DNA from: Staphylococcus argensis
GTDB lineage: Bacteria > Bacillota > Bacilli > Staphylococcales > Staphylococcaceae
DNA length: 54,734 nucleotides
NCBI RefSeq assembly: GCF_002902305.1
Contig: NZ_PPPX01000011.1
Location: 323,232 to 377,965 of the forward strand
Direction of reading: 5' to 3'
The notes under the pieces were generated by a model. The model had not been told where the DNA came from, made no database searches, and saw only the letters and a program-made list of their open reading frames with translations. Both the position numbers and the translations under genes were made by a program. Shown piece by piece: positions 27,987 to 37,393 of this stretch (within the stretch, counting starts at the first letter, position 1; each line of letters opens with the position of its first letter).

Positions 27987-29366
27987 TTAGTTCTCTTTTC
28001 GAGGTAGTAAACATCCACCTACGATAATAGCAATCACAACCATTAAGACACCAGTGAGAAAGCCATAGCTTGCTGCTTGAGTAACCGACTTACCAGTTGA
28101 AAGCACGCCTTCATAAACAGAAGTAATGATTGCGATACCGAATGCGCCGCCAAGTGTGGATCCCATTTTAAAAATACCTGAAGCAACACCCACCTTATCT
28201 TGAGGCGTCGTTGAAACCGCAGTATTTAAAGCTGGTGTAGCAAACAATCCTGTGCCTGTACCAAACAACACACTCGCGATAATTACGAGTACGAGATAGC
28301 TAGATGAGTTGAGAAACGTCATACTCAATAAAGCGATACCTATCGCAGAAAGTGTTGGGCCACCCACCATCATGACTTTCGAACCAAAGCGATTAATTCC
28401 TTTCTCCCCCACTCTCACCACAATCAACAAAGCAATAACGTATGGCAGAGTGAGCAGTCCAGCTTGAAACGAATTCAATTTCAAACTACCTTGCGCAAAA
28501 ATATTAATAAGGGCGATGACACCCACGCAAGTATTCAATAATGTGTTCGCAATAACTGCACCGACAAAGGCTTTATTTTTAAATAATCGTAAATTGATAA
28601 AAGGTTCTGCCCGACGTTGTTCTACAAAGATAAATAGACCCACACTCACTATAAATATGAGCAAGCAAGCTAATGAATATGGATGCGTCCAGCCCATCTT
28701 ATAACCTTGCGTAATCACGAAACTGACGCTGGCAATCATCGCGATAAAGATCACTAACCCCACCAAGTCGAAATGTGCACGAGTATCGCGCTGGCGTTGT
28801 GTATCAGAAATGTCCTTTAACAACCAAAAGGCCACGATAGAAATCACAATAGATAGGATGAAGATGTATTGCCAACCGAGATAAGTTGAAATTAAGCCCG
28901 CGAAGGTAGAAGCAAAGCCAGTACCACCGAACGCACCAATCGACCAGTAACTTAGCGCCTTCTTACGTGCCTCACCGTCGAAGTAATCGTTGAACAAAGC
29001 AATCGTCGTCGACATAATGATTGCAGCTGAGAAACCTTGAATCACTCGACCAAGTAGGAACAAACTAATGTAGCCAGTCAGAACGAGCAGTAGCGAACCT
29101 ATAACATTTAAGATGAGCGCGAGATAAACCATCTTCACTCTCCCTAACTTGTCCGCCACGTTCCCAGCCACAACCATCAAGACGCCAGTCACGAAGGAAG
29201 TCAAACTGACAGAAATGTTCACGATATTGAGAGAGGCATGATACGTTGATTGTATTTGAGGCCCTATATTGAGCAATGCTTGCGCAAATAGCCAGTACGT
29301 TAGTATTGATAACATCACCCCTATGATCAAACTACGCTGCTTTCTCTTACTAGATAATGCTGTCAT
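27987..29366 (-). CDS. MFS multidrug efflux protein, NorB/SdrM-type
   Basis: A 459-aa major facilitator of the 14-helix DHA2 group. It has motif A GNVADKLGRVK near residue 70 and motif C-like sequence GAFGGTGFASTFAGLIS. The N-terminal ILTYWLFAQALLNIGPQIQ and the C-terminal VGVASGIFKMGSTLGGAFG resemble the staphylococcal NorB and SdrM pumps, which export dyes and quinolones by proton antiport. The exact orthologue is uncertain. The ATG at 29366 has AAAGGGG nine bases before. Confidence 0.82.
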   Translation of the reverse strand: MTALSSKRKQRSLIIGVMLSILTYWLFAQALLNIGPQIQSTYHASLNIVNISVSLTSFVTGVLMVVAGNVADKLGRVKMVYLALILNVIGSLLLVLTGYISLFLLGRVIQGFSAAIIMSTTIALFNDYFDGEARKKALSYWSIGAFGGTGFASTFAGLISTYLGWQYIFILSIVISIVAFWLLKDISDTQRQRDTRAHFDLVGLVIFIAMIASVSFVITQGYKMGWTHPYSLACLLIFIVSVGLFIFVEQRRAEPFINLRLFKNKAFVGAVIANTLLNTCVGVIALINIFAQGSLKLNSFQAGLLTLPYVIALLIVVRVGEKGINRFGSKVMMVGGPTLSAIGIALLSMTFLNSSSYLVLVIIASVLFGTGTGLFATPALNTAVSTTPQDKVGVASGIFKMGSTLGGAFGIAIITSVYEGVLSTGKSVTQAASYGFLTGVLMVVIAIIVGGCLLPRKEN

Positions 29367-29510
29367 TACAAACATCCCCTTTAACCCCTTAACTTATAAC
29401 TAAATTGTAGCATTGTGTATACATTTTCGAAATAAATTTAACCGAATTTTCAGACTTATTTAGTTAAAATGTGCTTTCTCTTTCCTTTTACTAAAAGCAC
29501 ATCATCAATC

Positions 29511-29684
29511 TCATTTGCCTTTACCTTTACCACCACTCAATATAAATAACGCAAAAAAGATAAAAGCCACGAATAAAATGGTACGAAACCACATCACGCG
29601 CTCAAGATGAGGATACAAAGCACTCAGTATGATATAGACAATGCCGATAACAATAGCTAACACCAAATATATACGGTGTTTCAT
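29511..29684 (-). CDS. small two-helix membrane protein
   Basis: A 57-aa ORF with a perfect GGAGG eight bases before ATG. Two hydrophobic segments (about residues 5-23 and 33-50) flank LYPHLERVMW, and the protein ends GGKGKGK. Not recognised. The two-helix layout and basic tail resemble small staphylococcal membrane proteins of unknown function. Codon use and ribosome binding site support a real gene. Confidence 0.6.
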   Translation of the reverse strand: MKHRIYLVLAIVIGIVYIILSALYPHLERVMWFRTILFVAFIFFALFILSGGKGKGK

Positions 29685-29715
29685 CTCGCGTTCCTCCTAC
29701 ACTTTCTACTATTGA

Positions 29716-29752
29716 AAGGGCAGGAACACCTCATTAATAGTGCCCTGCCCTT
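29716..29752 (-). terminator. terminator downstream of rocA
   Basis: AAGGGCAGG (29716-29724) and CCTGCCCTT (29744-29752) form an exact 9-bp stem downstream of rocA. The following T-run is short, so efficiency is uncertain. Confidence 0.55.
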
Positions 29753-29815
29753 ACTGAGACTTATATTAACTTGTTTAGATTAATATGAGATTAGAACGCT
29801 TTAAAGTTCACGAAA

Positions 29816-31360
29816 TTATAACATTTCTGAAACGACTTTTTGTTCTAAGAAGTTGATGAGGTAGTCTGGTCCACCTGTCTTCGCATCTGTACCTGACATC
29901 TTGAATCCGCCGAATGGGTGGTAGCCCATCACAGCTGCAGTACAGCCACGGTTGAGGTATAAGTTACCTACATCATAATCTTCAATTGCTTGTAACCAGT
30001 GTTCACGTGTATTTGTAATCACTGAACCTGTAAGACCATAATCTGTATCGTTAGCTACGTCTAATGCTTCTTCCCAACTGCTCACTTTTACAAAGCCAAC
30101 AACTGGACCGAAGATTTCTTCTTGCATGATTTGGTCTTTAGACTTCAAGCCTGAGAAGATCGTTGGGTGAACGAAGTAACCTGTTTCGTCTTCAGTCTCG
30201 CCACCGTGTTCTAATTTACCTTCTTTTTTACCAATTTCAATATAGTTCTTGATCTTATCGAATTGTTTTTGGTTAATTACTGGACCCATTTCAGTATTGT
30301 TCTCAGTGTTACCGAATGTAATGTCTTTCGTTAACTTAATTGCTTTTTCCAACACTTCATCGTGAACCGCTTTATGCACGATCGCACGTGAACATGCTGA
30401 ACATTTCTGACCTGAGAAACCAAATGCTGATGAAACAATAGATTCAGCAGCTAAATCAGTGTCCGCGTCTTCGTCAACGATAATCGCATCTTTACCGCCC
30501 ATTTCAACTGTGACACGTTTCAAGAACTGTTGACCTTCTTGCACTTTCGCAGCTCTTTCGAAGATACGTGTACCTGTCGCACGTGAACCAGTAAATGTAA
30601 CGAAATGCGTATGAACGCTATCTACAAGATAGTCACCGATTTCTTTCGGATCACCTGGTACGAAGTTAACTACCCCTTTAGGTAAGCCTGCTTCTTGAAG
30701 CACTTCAATTAACTTGTAAGCAGTTAACACTGTGTCTTCAGCAGGTTTGAGTAATACAGTGTTACCAGCGATAACTGGCGCTAAAGTTGTACCTGTCATA
30801 ATCGCGAACGGGAAGTTCCATGGTGGAATAGTGACACCAGGACCGATTGGTTTGTAGAAGTAGCGGTTATGTTCGCCTTCACGGTCTAAGACAGGTTTGC
30901 CATCCGCTAATTCCATCATTGAACGTGAATAGTATTCGATAAAGTCGATACCTTCACAAACATCGCCTACCGCTTCATCCCATGGTTTACCTGCTTCGTA
31001 AACCATTACAGCAGCGATTTCTTCTTTACGACGACGGATTAATGCAGCTACACGTAACATAAATTCTGCGCGATCGCGATGTTGCCATTTACGCCATGAC
31101 TCGTATGCTTCATTAGCCGCGTCAAATGCCGCATCTACATCTTTCTTCGTCGCTTTAGAAATTTCAGCAATTTCTTCAGAAGTATTTGCTGGATTGATAG
31201 AAGTGAAAGTATCTTTTGTGAATTTCTCTTCGCCATTGATCCATAAAGGTACTTTTTGGCTGAATTCACCTTTCACTTTACTTAACATTTGCTGGAATGA
31301 TTCTACATTTTCTTGTTGAGAGAAATCGATTCCTGCTTCACTTCTGTATTCTCTTACCAT
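29816..31360 (-). CDS. rocA: 1-pyrroline-5-carboxylate dehydrogenase
   Basis: A 514-aa aldehyde dehydrogenase oxidising glutamate semialdehyde/P5C to glutamate in proline and arginine breakdown. The catalytic cysteine is in [13 protein letters not shown], the general-base glutamate in TVEMGGKDA, and the NAD fold is marked by [15 protein letters not shown]. The ATG at 31360 ([10 protein letters not shown]) lies behind GGGGG and gives the 514-aa length of the S. aureus enzyme; five more in-frame residues upstream are unlikely. A cre-like site precedes it. Confidence 0.93.
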   Translation of the reverse strand: MVREYRSEAGIDFSQQENVESFQQMLSKVKGEFSQKVPLWINGEEKFTKDTFTSINPANTSEEIAEISKATKKDVDAAFDAANEAYESWRKWQHRDRAEFMLRVAALIRRRKEEIAAVMVYEAGKPWDEAVGDVCEGIDFIEYYSRSMMELADGKPVLDREGEHNRYFYKPIGPGVTIPPWNFPFAIMTGTTLAPVIAGNTVLLKPAEDTVLTAYKLIEVLQEAGLPKGVVNFVPGDPKEIGDYLVDSVHTHFVTFTGSRATGTRIFERAAKVQEGQQFLKRVTVEMGGKDAIIVDEDADTDLAAESIVSSAFGFSGQKCSACSRAIVHKAVHDEVLEKAIKLTKDITFGNTENNTEMGPVINQKQFDKIKNYIEIGKKEGKLEHGGETEDETGYFVHPTIFSGLKSKDQIMQEEIFGPVVGFVKVSSWEEALDVANDTDYGLTGSVITNTREHWLQAIEDYDVGNLYLNRGCTAAVMGYHPFGGFKMSGTDAKTGGPDYLINFLEQKVVSEML

Positions 31361-31446
31361 CATTTCTACCCCCAATGTCTGTTAATAGAAAACTTTAATG
31401 GAAATATCCACTGTTGCTATGTATTTTATCTGTCTTTTCTAATAAT

Positions 31447-31460
31447 TGCAATCGCTTACA
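31447..31460 (-). promoter_or_regulatory. cre-like site upstream of rocA
   Basis: On the minus strand TGTAAGCGATTGCA matches the CcpA cre consensus TGWAARCGYTWNCW at 13 of 14 positions, 87-100 bp before the rocA start. Carbon catabolite repression of proline/arginine catabolism through CcpA is known in S. aureus, which fits. Confidence 0.65.
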
Positions 31461-31661
31461 AATAATTTTTAGAAATTTACCAAGATTTCATCTCTTTTTA
31501 ATATTACCTTTCGGGTGTAAAACGCTTTATCTGCAATAGTTTAGCGTAGTTTATTTTTGTTTTGTAAAAGTTGAAAAAATTTAGCGTTGGCTCACAAATT
31601 TTTAAGTTCATTCTCTGACTTGGTTTAATACATGAGTCACGTCATATTTTTTGAGTAAAAA

Positions 31662-31706
31662 AAGACAATGCCACTCAGCATGTTATACACTCAGTCACAT
31701 TGTCTT
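31662..31706 (-). terminator. terminator of DUF4064-like gene
   Basis: AAGACAATG (31662-31670) pairs with CATTGTCTT (31698-31706), with further pairing inside; a TTTTTTT tract follows on the minus strand. The remaining 31361-31661 holds the rocA promoter and nothing else recognised. Confidence 0.8.
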
Positions 31707-31745
31707 GTGTTAATTAATATTTTGTATTTTAGACGTCTTTAAAAA

Positions 31746-32171
31746 TTATGCACGCGCCTTACGCTTTGTCTGCTTATTGCGGCGTACAATCAACATAATT
31801 CCAGCGATGAGCCAGAACAGTGTCGCTATGAAATTGAGGCTCAATACCGCTGCAATCGCAAGCAAGATAAATATCACGCCTGCTGTCTTCGGTAATTTAT
31901 TGATGATTAACGCAGTAATTAAAGCTACTGCCGCAACAATAATGGCTAATCCAATTAAATAGATAATCCATTCATTTAGATGACTTACGATTGAATTGAT
32001 ATCAGCGTTGGACAATTTACCCGAGCTCACTTCTTCTTTGATACTATCCTTGATTTCAGATTTAAAGCTATCGTCATTCATGAAAGGTGCGATGACCCCG
32101 TAGATAAATATGAGCGCAAATTGTAAGAGTAGTCCTAGCCAAACTAGAATCTTCTCCCAAACTCTTTTCAT
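31746..32171 (-). CDS. four-helix membrane protein, DUF4064-like
   Basis: A 141-aa membrane protein: helix at about 10-30, an acidic/serine loop (MNDDSFKSEIKDSIKEEV), then three helices and a very basic tail (RRNKQTKRKARA). The layout matches DUF4064 proteins of Firmicutes, of unknown function. AGGAGG precedes the ATG. Single gene with its own terminator. Confidence 0.65.
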   Translation of the reverse strand: MKRVWEKILVWLGLLLQFALIFIYGVIAPFMNDDSFKSEIKDSIKEEVSSGKLSNADINSIVSHLNEWIIYLIGLAIIVAAVALITALIINKLPKTAGVIFILLAIAAVLSLNFIATLFWLIAGIMLIVRRNKQTKRKARA

Positions 32172-32350
32172 TCAAGTTCCTCCTAGTGATTTTATATTTA
32201 TTATTCACCATGCATTGTTATTGTATAATACAGCTTATTCAAAAACAATTAGCTCTAAATTTATCAGAATATTACGTTGTAATTTATTCTATTTACTTTA
32301 TAATTAGGTTTAAATAATTACATAATTACACTTATTTTACGTTTCAACTA

Positions 32351-32640
32351 AAGAGACAATAGTTAGATTCGTTTTTTGACTATTTTCCCTTGCTGAGGTA
32401 GCCACACTCAACTAATTCTTCTCACTGGGAGAAAGACAGAAATCTATGATTTTGTGGTCTTTCCCCCGCAAAAAGAGCTAGGGTTCATAAGAGTGTAACC
32501 CTTATGAATCCAGATCTTTACTGCGTCTCATAAAGTATTTCATCTACATTACGCAGTTCGAAGAATGGATTTTCGTTGTGTCCTAGTTACCTCCAGCGTG
32601 TCTAATAGTCTTTAAAACGAATTTCAAAGAACTATCTCTC
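32351..32640. repeat. long intergenic palindromic element, copy 3 (interrupted)
   Basis: Third copy of the family at 2593 and 8238. Arms: ATTCGTTTT (near 32367)/AAAACGAAT (near 32614), GACTATT/AATAGTC, GAGGTA (32395-32400)/TACCTC (32588-32593), and the conserved CACACTCAACTAATTCTT...TTCGAAGAATGGATTTTCG. Its loop contains a second element (32425-32556). The 715-bp gap 32172-32886 otherwise holds only AT-rich sequence with the promoter of the BCCT gene. Confidence 0.7.
32425..32556. repeat. double-hairpin intergenic element nested in the palindrome
   Basis: Hairpin 1: GGGAGAAAGAC (32427-32437)/GTCTTTCCC (32457-32465) with a two-base bulge. Hairpin 2: GGGTTCATAAG (32481-32491)/CTTATGAATCC (32501-32511) around AGTGTAACC. 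CTGCGT...ACGCAG closes the end. The same two-hairpin order with different paired bases is at 54609-54734. Confidence 0.7.
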
Positions 32641-32886
32641 AGAATAATATATTATTATCCTACTGCTAGAACACCTATATAAAGCAAAAACTATACAACA
32701 ACTATGAATTCTTAAATTAAGACTTAAATATCATAAGACTAATTTTAAATATAAATAACGCCAACATCGATGAACAACTGATAATAAACCACTAAATAAT
32801 ATTTAAATCACGACTAAGAGTAATGCATCTATGTAATTAACCCCACTTGAAACCTAACAATAAACAAAGGATGGAGTATTTGTTTT

Positions 32887-34563
32887 ATGAATGATAAACA
32901 GACTAAAAATAGAAATTTCGTTTATGGAATATCGGTTGCGATTATCGTATTGATCACCGCAGTCGCTGGTATCTTCCCTACTCAATTCGGCCATCATGCG
33001 CAACACATCTATGATTTCATTTCCAATAGCTTTGGTTGGCTATTCCTACTCATCATCTTTATCTTGGACATCTTCTTAATCGCTTTAGCTATCTCTCGCT
33101 ATGGCCGTTTCAAGCTCGGAGATGACGACGAATCGCCGGAGTTCTCTATGCTTTCATGGATTGGTATGTTGTTCTCAGCTGGTCTAGGTGTCGGTATCGT
33201 CTTCTGGGGTGTGGCTGAACCGTTGACGCACTACTTACATTCTCCCTTCCCGGGTAAGATTGCTAACGCTTCTGAAGATTCAGCTCGTGTCGCAATGGGT
33301 TATACTTTCTTCCACTGGGGTATTTCTCAATGGTCGATCTTTGCGATTGCTGGTTTAATCGTGGCCTATTTCCAGTTTCGTAAAAAGCGTGACGGGCTCA
33401 TCTCGACTGCCATGGAACCTGTATTCGGTGAAGCGTATCGCAGACCTTTTAGAAATATCATCGACATACTCGCGATTATCGCAACGGTAATGGGGATTGC
33501 GACATCTATCGGCCTCGGTATTATGCAGATTAATGGTGGACTGCATCATGTGTTTCATGTTCCACAAAACAACAGTGTTAAAATTGGTATTACTATCTTG
33601 ATGGTCGTGATCTTCTTAGGTTCGGCTATTACCGGTTTAAATCGTGGGGTAAAATGGCTCAGTAATATCAATATTGGGCTTGGTGCTATTCTCTTAATCT
33701 TCATGTTATGTGTCGGTGATCTCAAATTTATTCTTGAATCATACACACTCGCGATTGGCGATTATCTCCGTCATTTCATCGAATACAGTTTGCGTCTCAA
33801 TCCATATGGTGGCAGTGATGCTTGGATTCAGAAATGGACCGTCTTCTATTGGGCATGGGTTATTTCCTGGTCACCATTTATCGGTGGCTTCGTTGCCCGG
33901 GTTTCAAGAGGACGAACAGTACGTGAATTCGTCATTGGTGTGCTAATCGTTCCACCACTCATCTCTTTCAGTTGGATCGCTGGATTTGGCGGTACCGCTC
34001 TGAAATTCGCTTTGAAAGGTAACGATATCGCACACGTTGTCGACAAAGATTACACTGTCGCCTTATTTGAACTACTATCCAAATTTCCACTTGCGGATAT
34101 CACGAGTGTCCTAGCTATCGCGTTAATCTTTATCTTTATTATTACGAGCGCAGATTCGACGACACATATCGTAGCAGGTATGGCTACGGGCGGACTAGCG
34201 AATCCTAAAGTGAAACACAAGATTATTTGGGGCGTGCTTATAGGAGCAATCTCGGTTTCTATGACTATCGCAGGCGGACTGACAAGTTTACAAACCGCTT
34301 CCGTCGTCACAGGCTTGCCGTTCTCGATCATACTACTCTTGATGATCTTCTCACTGATGAGAGCTTTAAAACGCGAACATACCAAGCACTTCCAAATGTC
34401 GTATATTAATGATGAGAAAGATTACTCCATACCTTTAGAGGAGCGTGAGAGTGACGATGAGGCAAATAGCAGTAAGGATAATGATGAAGACAATCATCAA
34501 ACTGTCGACTACGACCACCACACTCAGCAAGTGAATAATCACTCACAGGATAAAAATGAATAG
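32887..34563 (+). CDS. BCCT family betaine/choline/carnitine transporter
   Basis: A 558-aa BCCT carrier for glycine betaine, choline or related osmolytes, probably sodium-coupled. The core has 12 helices; the family glycine stretch GMLFSAGLGVGIVFWGVAEP is at about 91-110, and the tryptophan-rich helix WTVFYWAWVISWSPFIGGFV at about 318-337. Residues after about 512 form an unusual hydrophilic tail rich in Asp, Asn and His, a region that in BetP-like carriers can sense osmotic stress. OpuD-type by length; the specific orthologue is unclear. No bet genes adjoin. A terminator follows. Confidence 0.88.
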   Translation: MNDKQTKNRNFVYGISVAIIVLITAVAGIFPTQFGHHAQHIYDFISNSFGWLFLLIIFILDIFLIALAISRYGRFKLGDDDESPEFSMLSWIGMLFSAGLGVGIVFWGVAEPLTHYLHSPFPGKIANASEDSARVAMGYTFFHWGISQWSIFAIAGLIVAYFQFRKKRDGLISTAMEPVFGEAYRRPFRNIIDILAIIATVMGIATSIGLGIMQINGGLHHVFHVPQNNSVKIGITILMVVIFLGSAITGLNRGVKWLSNINIGLGAILLIFMLCVGDLKFILESYTLAIGDYLRHFIEYSLRLNPYGGSDAWIQKWTVFYWAWVISWSPFIGGFVARVSRGRTVREFVIGVLIVPPLISFSWIAGFGGTALKFALKGNDIAHVVDKDYTVALFELLSKFPLADITSVLAIALIFIFIITSADSTTHIVAGMATGGLANPKVKHKIIWGVLIGAISVSMTIAGGLTSLQTASVVTGLPFSIILLLMIFSLMRALKREHTKHFQMSYINDEKDYSIPLEERESDDEANSSKDNDEDNHQTVDYDHHTQQVNNHSQDKNE

Positions 34564-34587
34564 TCTTTGACACGTATTAAATACCTA

Positions 34588-34624
34588 ATGCAGCCAATCA
34601 ATTAAGGTTGGTTGCATCTTTTTT
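34588..34624 (+). terminator. terminator of BCCT gene
   Basis: ATGCAGCCAA (34588-34597) and TTGGTTGCAT (34608-34617) form a 10-bp stem with one G-T pair, followed by CTTTTTT. Confidence 0.85.
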
Positions 34625-34737
34625 AAGCGGGCTCCCCCTACTCATACTTCTATTCATGTATAATAGACATAGGAAGTAAGAGGATAAGTTTAATTATTAG
34701 AATTTTTAAACTTTTATCTAGAAAAGGGGATGAGAAA

Positions 34738-35523
34738 ATGAATTTACATCACGCTTTACCGAGTGAAATTCGAGAACTGATACGTAAGGGGAAGTTATTC
34801 GGACATACGAGTGGAATGGCGAAAGGCTACGTACAAGCGAACGTCGTGATTCTACCTGAAAAATATGCATTTGACTTTCTAAAATTCTGTTTCCGCAATC
34901 CGAAGACGTGTCCTTTATTAGATATTGCTGAAACTGGTGCGGTGTCCTTCCCAACCTATGGCAAAAACGCAGATATTCGTACAGATGTGAGTAAATATCG
35001 CGTTTATCGACATGGCGAGCTCGTTGAGACACCTAATGATATTCAACACCTCTTTGAAGAAGATATGGTTAGTTTCCTAATCGGTTGTAGTTTCACCTTT
35101 GAACATGCTTTGCTAGATGCTGGCCTCCCCGTACGTCACATCGAGGAACAACATAACGTACCGATGTATGTGACGAACATCGATACACGTCCGAGTGGTA
35201 TCTTTCGTGGGCCATTGACTGTGAGTATGCGTCCAATGACGATGAAAGAAGCCATTAAAGCGACTGAAATCACGACACATTACAAGCAAGTGCACGGCAC
35301 ACCTATTCACATTGGTCGTCCGGAAGATATCGGAATTAAAGATTTAAGCCAACCTGATTTCGGCGAACCTGTGCAGATAAACGAAGGAGAAGTGCCCGTG
35401 TTCTGGGGCTGCGGTGTGACACCACAATCCGTTGCTTTAGCCGCTAAACCAGATCTCGTCATCACCCATGCGCCAGGCCATATGTTCGTGACCGATGTCC
35501 TCGAGAGCCAAATGGGAGATTAG
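34738..35523 (+). CDS. DUF1445 putative hydro-lyase / D-glutamate cyclase-like
   Basis: A 261-aa DUF1445 (UPF0317) protein, with family motifs GHTSGMAKGYVQANVVILP near residue 22, FLIGCSFTFEHALL near 115 and the C-terminal FWGCGVTPQSVALAAKPDL plus THAPGHMFVTD. Bacterial members are annotated as putative hydro-lyases; the mammalian C-terminal relative is a D-glutamate cyclase. Reaction in this organism is unknown. GGGG precedes ATG and a terminator follows. Confidence 0.82.
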   Translation: MNLHHALPSEIRELIRKGKLFGHTSGMAKGYVQANVVILPEKYAFDFLKFCFRNPKTCPLLDIAETGAVSFPTYGKNADIRTDVSKYRVYRHGELVETPNDIQHLFEEDMVSFLIGCSFTFEHALLDAGLPVRHIEEQHNVPMYVTNIDTRPSGIFRGPLTVSMRPMTMKEAIKATEITTHYKQVHGTPIHIGRPEDIGIKDLSQPDFGEPVQINEGEVPVFWGCGVTPQSVALAAKPDLVITHAPGHMFVTDVLESQMGD

Positions 35524-35537
35524 GTCTTCACAAACGA

Positions 35538-35577
35538 AAGAGTGTGCCATTACCTAACTTTGTAACGACACACTCTT
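35538..35577. terminator. terminator between DUF1445 gene and T7SS island
   Basis: AAGAGTGTG (35538-35546) and CACACTCTT (35569-35577) form an exact stem extended inside by TTAC/GTAA pairing; it is followed by AGTTTGT. It marks the left edge of the AT-rich island. Confidence 0.7.
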
Positions 35578-35632
35578 AGTTTGTATGTTTAAAATTTGAT
35601 CCTACTTGCTTAGTGGTTTGAGTAAAATTTTT

Positions 35633-35947
35633 CTAGTGTAATCCAAAATTTTCTTCTTGTTTCACATTACCTCGTTTAATATCGCTATCTAAATTCTTTA
35701 GCATATCCTCATATAATTCTTGAAATCTCGTTTCATCCTCGTCAGAATAACCTTCGAAAATGACTTTATCAATATTCTCTTCGTTAAAATAATAAATTTC
35801 ATCCTCTACTACTCCAATTGGATATTTACATGCCGAATAGTCGAATATATAACGCTGATTATCCATTTCTACAATCGGCCCTCTATTGATAATCATTAAT
35901 TTCTGAGAACCTTCTTTTAAGTAAATAATGCTGCCTATTGTTTCCAT
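35633..35947 (-). CDS. DUF4176 family protein of the LXG locus
   Basis: A 104-aa acidic cytosolic protein beginning METIGSIIYLKEGSQKLMII, the signature of DUF4176. The family is common beside type VII secretion LXG toxins and its role there is unknown (immunity or accessory). It overlaps the preceding DUF443 gene by 13 bp, so the two are probably translationally coupled, and it ends the island operon. Confidence 0.8.
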   Translation of the reverse strand: METIGSIIYLKEGSQKLMIINRGPIVEMDNQRYIFDYSACKYPIGVVEDEIYYFNEENIDKVIFEGYSDEDETRFQELYEDMLKNLDSDIKRGNVKQEENFGLH

Positions 35948-36591
35948 TTAATGCCACCGATCCTTCCTTCGATTTTATTTTGAGTGTATAACAATGCATT
36001 CTGAAATAGAATGAAAGAAAATACTAATATAATAAATAGAAAAGTTATAAAGCTAAATTCTCCATACATAATGGGATCTAGTGTACAAAAAATAAAAAGC
36101 AGATATCCAACTATATTTAAGAAAACACCTTTTAGTAAATCTTTAGTATTAGGTAATATAAAAGCTTTAATTCGATAGTCATCTAAATTGATACTCAATT
36201 TACGTCTGTTTTTCCTATCATTTTTCCCTTTTAATATTAATAAAGGTATAATTCCTAGCAGTATAAAGAAAATAATCCACCATATATTCATGTCAAAGTA
36301 CATATAATTGATATAAGGTCTTAGGAAAACAGATACTAAAAAGCCTATACCCGTATATCCGCCTATAGCAACTTTCCCCTTATTATTCTTACTTTCATTA
36401 GAAGATTTAATACTATGTAATTCTTCTTCGCTAATTTCTGTTAGCTTATGTCTAGTAATGAAATTCAATAATGGGAATATATAGGTTAATTTATTTCTGT
36501 TGAGATCGATAATAAAGTGTCTATTATCATAATGCACTATTTTGTACTTGTTATTCTTATCAATAGTATTTATCGTAATCTTGTCGATGAT
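35935..36591 (-). CDS. DUF443 (TsaI-like) immunity paralog 5, ATC start
   Basis: A DUF443 membrane protein like TsaI, which protects against the membrane-depolarising toxin TspA. From ATC at 36591 it is 218 codons: a beta-rich N-terminus (ITINTIDKNNKYKIV...FIIDLNRNKLTYIFPLLNF), about four to five hydrophobic segments, and the C-terminal EGRIGGIKWKQ. AAAGGA lies eight bases before this ATC; an in-frame TGA precedes it. The first usual start is a GTG at 36537 that has no ribosome binding site and cuts the conserved N-terminus. It may be expressed weakly or be a silent cassette. Confidence 0.75.
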   Translation of the reverse strand: MIDKITINTIDKNNKYKIVHYDNRHFIIDLNRNKLTYIFPLLNFITRHKLTEISEEELHSIKSSNESKNNKGKVAIGGYTGIGFLVSVFLRPYINYMYFDMNIWWIIFFILLGIIPLLILKGKNDRKNRRKLSINLDDYRIKAFILPNTKDLLKGVFLNIVGYLLFIFCTLDPIMYGEFSFITFLFIILVFSFILFQNALLYTQNKIEGRIGGIKWKQ

Positions 36592-36664
36592 AGTTCACTT
36601 CCTTTATCTACACGTTGTTCTTCTAAGAAGTTGATATTTATTTTAGAAATTACACACTAGATCT

Positions 36665-37323
36665 CTATTTTTTCCACTTAATACTTCCTATTTTTCCTTC
36701 AATTTTTGTTCGATTATAGATATATTTATTCTGGAATTGAATTAATGTAACCACAAAAGGTATAAATATAAATGATATTATACCAAACTCTCCTATCGAA
36801 ACATGATATATTGCAAATAAAATTAATAATATATATAAAACAAATTAGTAAAAATAGCTTTAAATAAATGTTTTACATTAGGCCATATAAATGCTTTAAT
36901 ACTAGATTCTCCTAACCTAATACTTAATTTATTTTTATTGCTCTTATCACTTATTTCTTTTAGTACTATTAAAGGTATAATTATCATTTACATAAGGGAA
37001 ATATTTAACCAGAAACTTACTTCAAAGTACATATACTTTATAACAGGACGCAATAAAACAGATATAAAAAAACCTAACCCCATGCCCGTATATTCTATAA
37101 CAACTTTCTTATTTTTTTTATTTACGGTGGAAGATTTAATTTTACGTAATTCTTCCTCACTAATTTCATTTAAATTTTGTCTAATATTGTAATTCAATAA
37201 AGGAAATATATAAGTTAATCTATTTCTATTAAGATCAATTAGAAATTGCCTGTTATCATAATGTACTATTTTATACTTGCTATTCTTATCAACAGTATCT
37301 ATCGTAATTTTGTCGATGATAAT
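36665..37323 (-). pseudogene. DUF443 immunity paralog 4, degraded
   Basis: Homologous along its length to its neighbours. The N-terminus reads IIIDKITIDTVDKNSKYKIV from ATT/ATC behind AAGGA. An in-frame TAA interrupts after FWLNISLM (near 36988), the same frame resumes IIIPLIVLKEISDKSNKNK, and a frameshift after about FKAIFTN moves the reading frame to the C-terminus KIEGKIGSIKWKK ending at 36665. At least two lesions plus lack of a standard start mark it as dead. Its leader is nearly the same as that of paralog 5, so the pair arose by duplication. Confidence 0.85.
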
Positions 37324-37393
37324 TCACTTCCTTAATCTACGCTATAATCTTCTAAAGTGTTAATATTTAATTAAGAAGTTAATTATTAGATCT

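Noticed and set aside
36537..36539. GTG at 36537 as true start of DUF443 paralog 5
   Set aside because: No ribosome binding site and it removes 18 residues that align with the N-terminus of the ATG-started paralog.
36938..37192. 84-aa plus-strand ORF inside the DUF443 array
   Set aside because: Opposite-strand shadow of a degraded DUF443 gene with no ribosome binding site.
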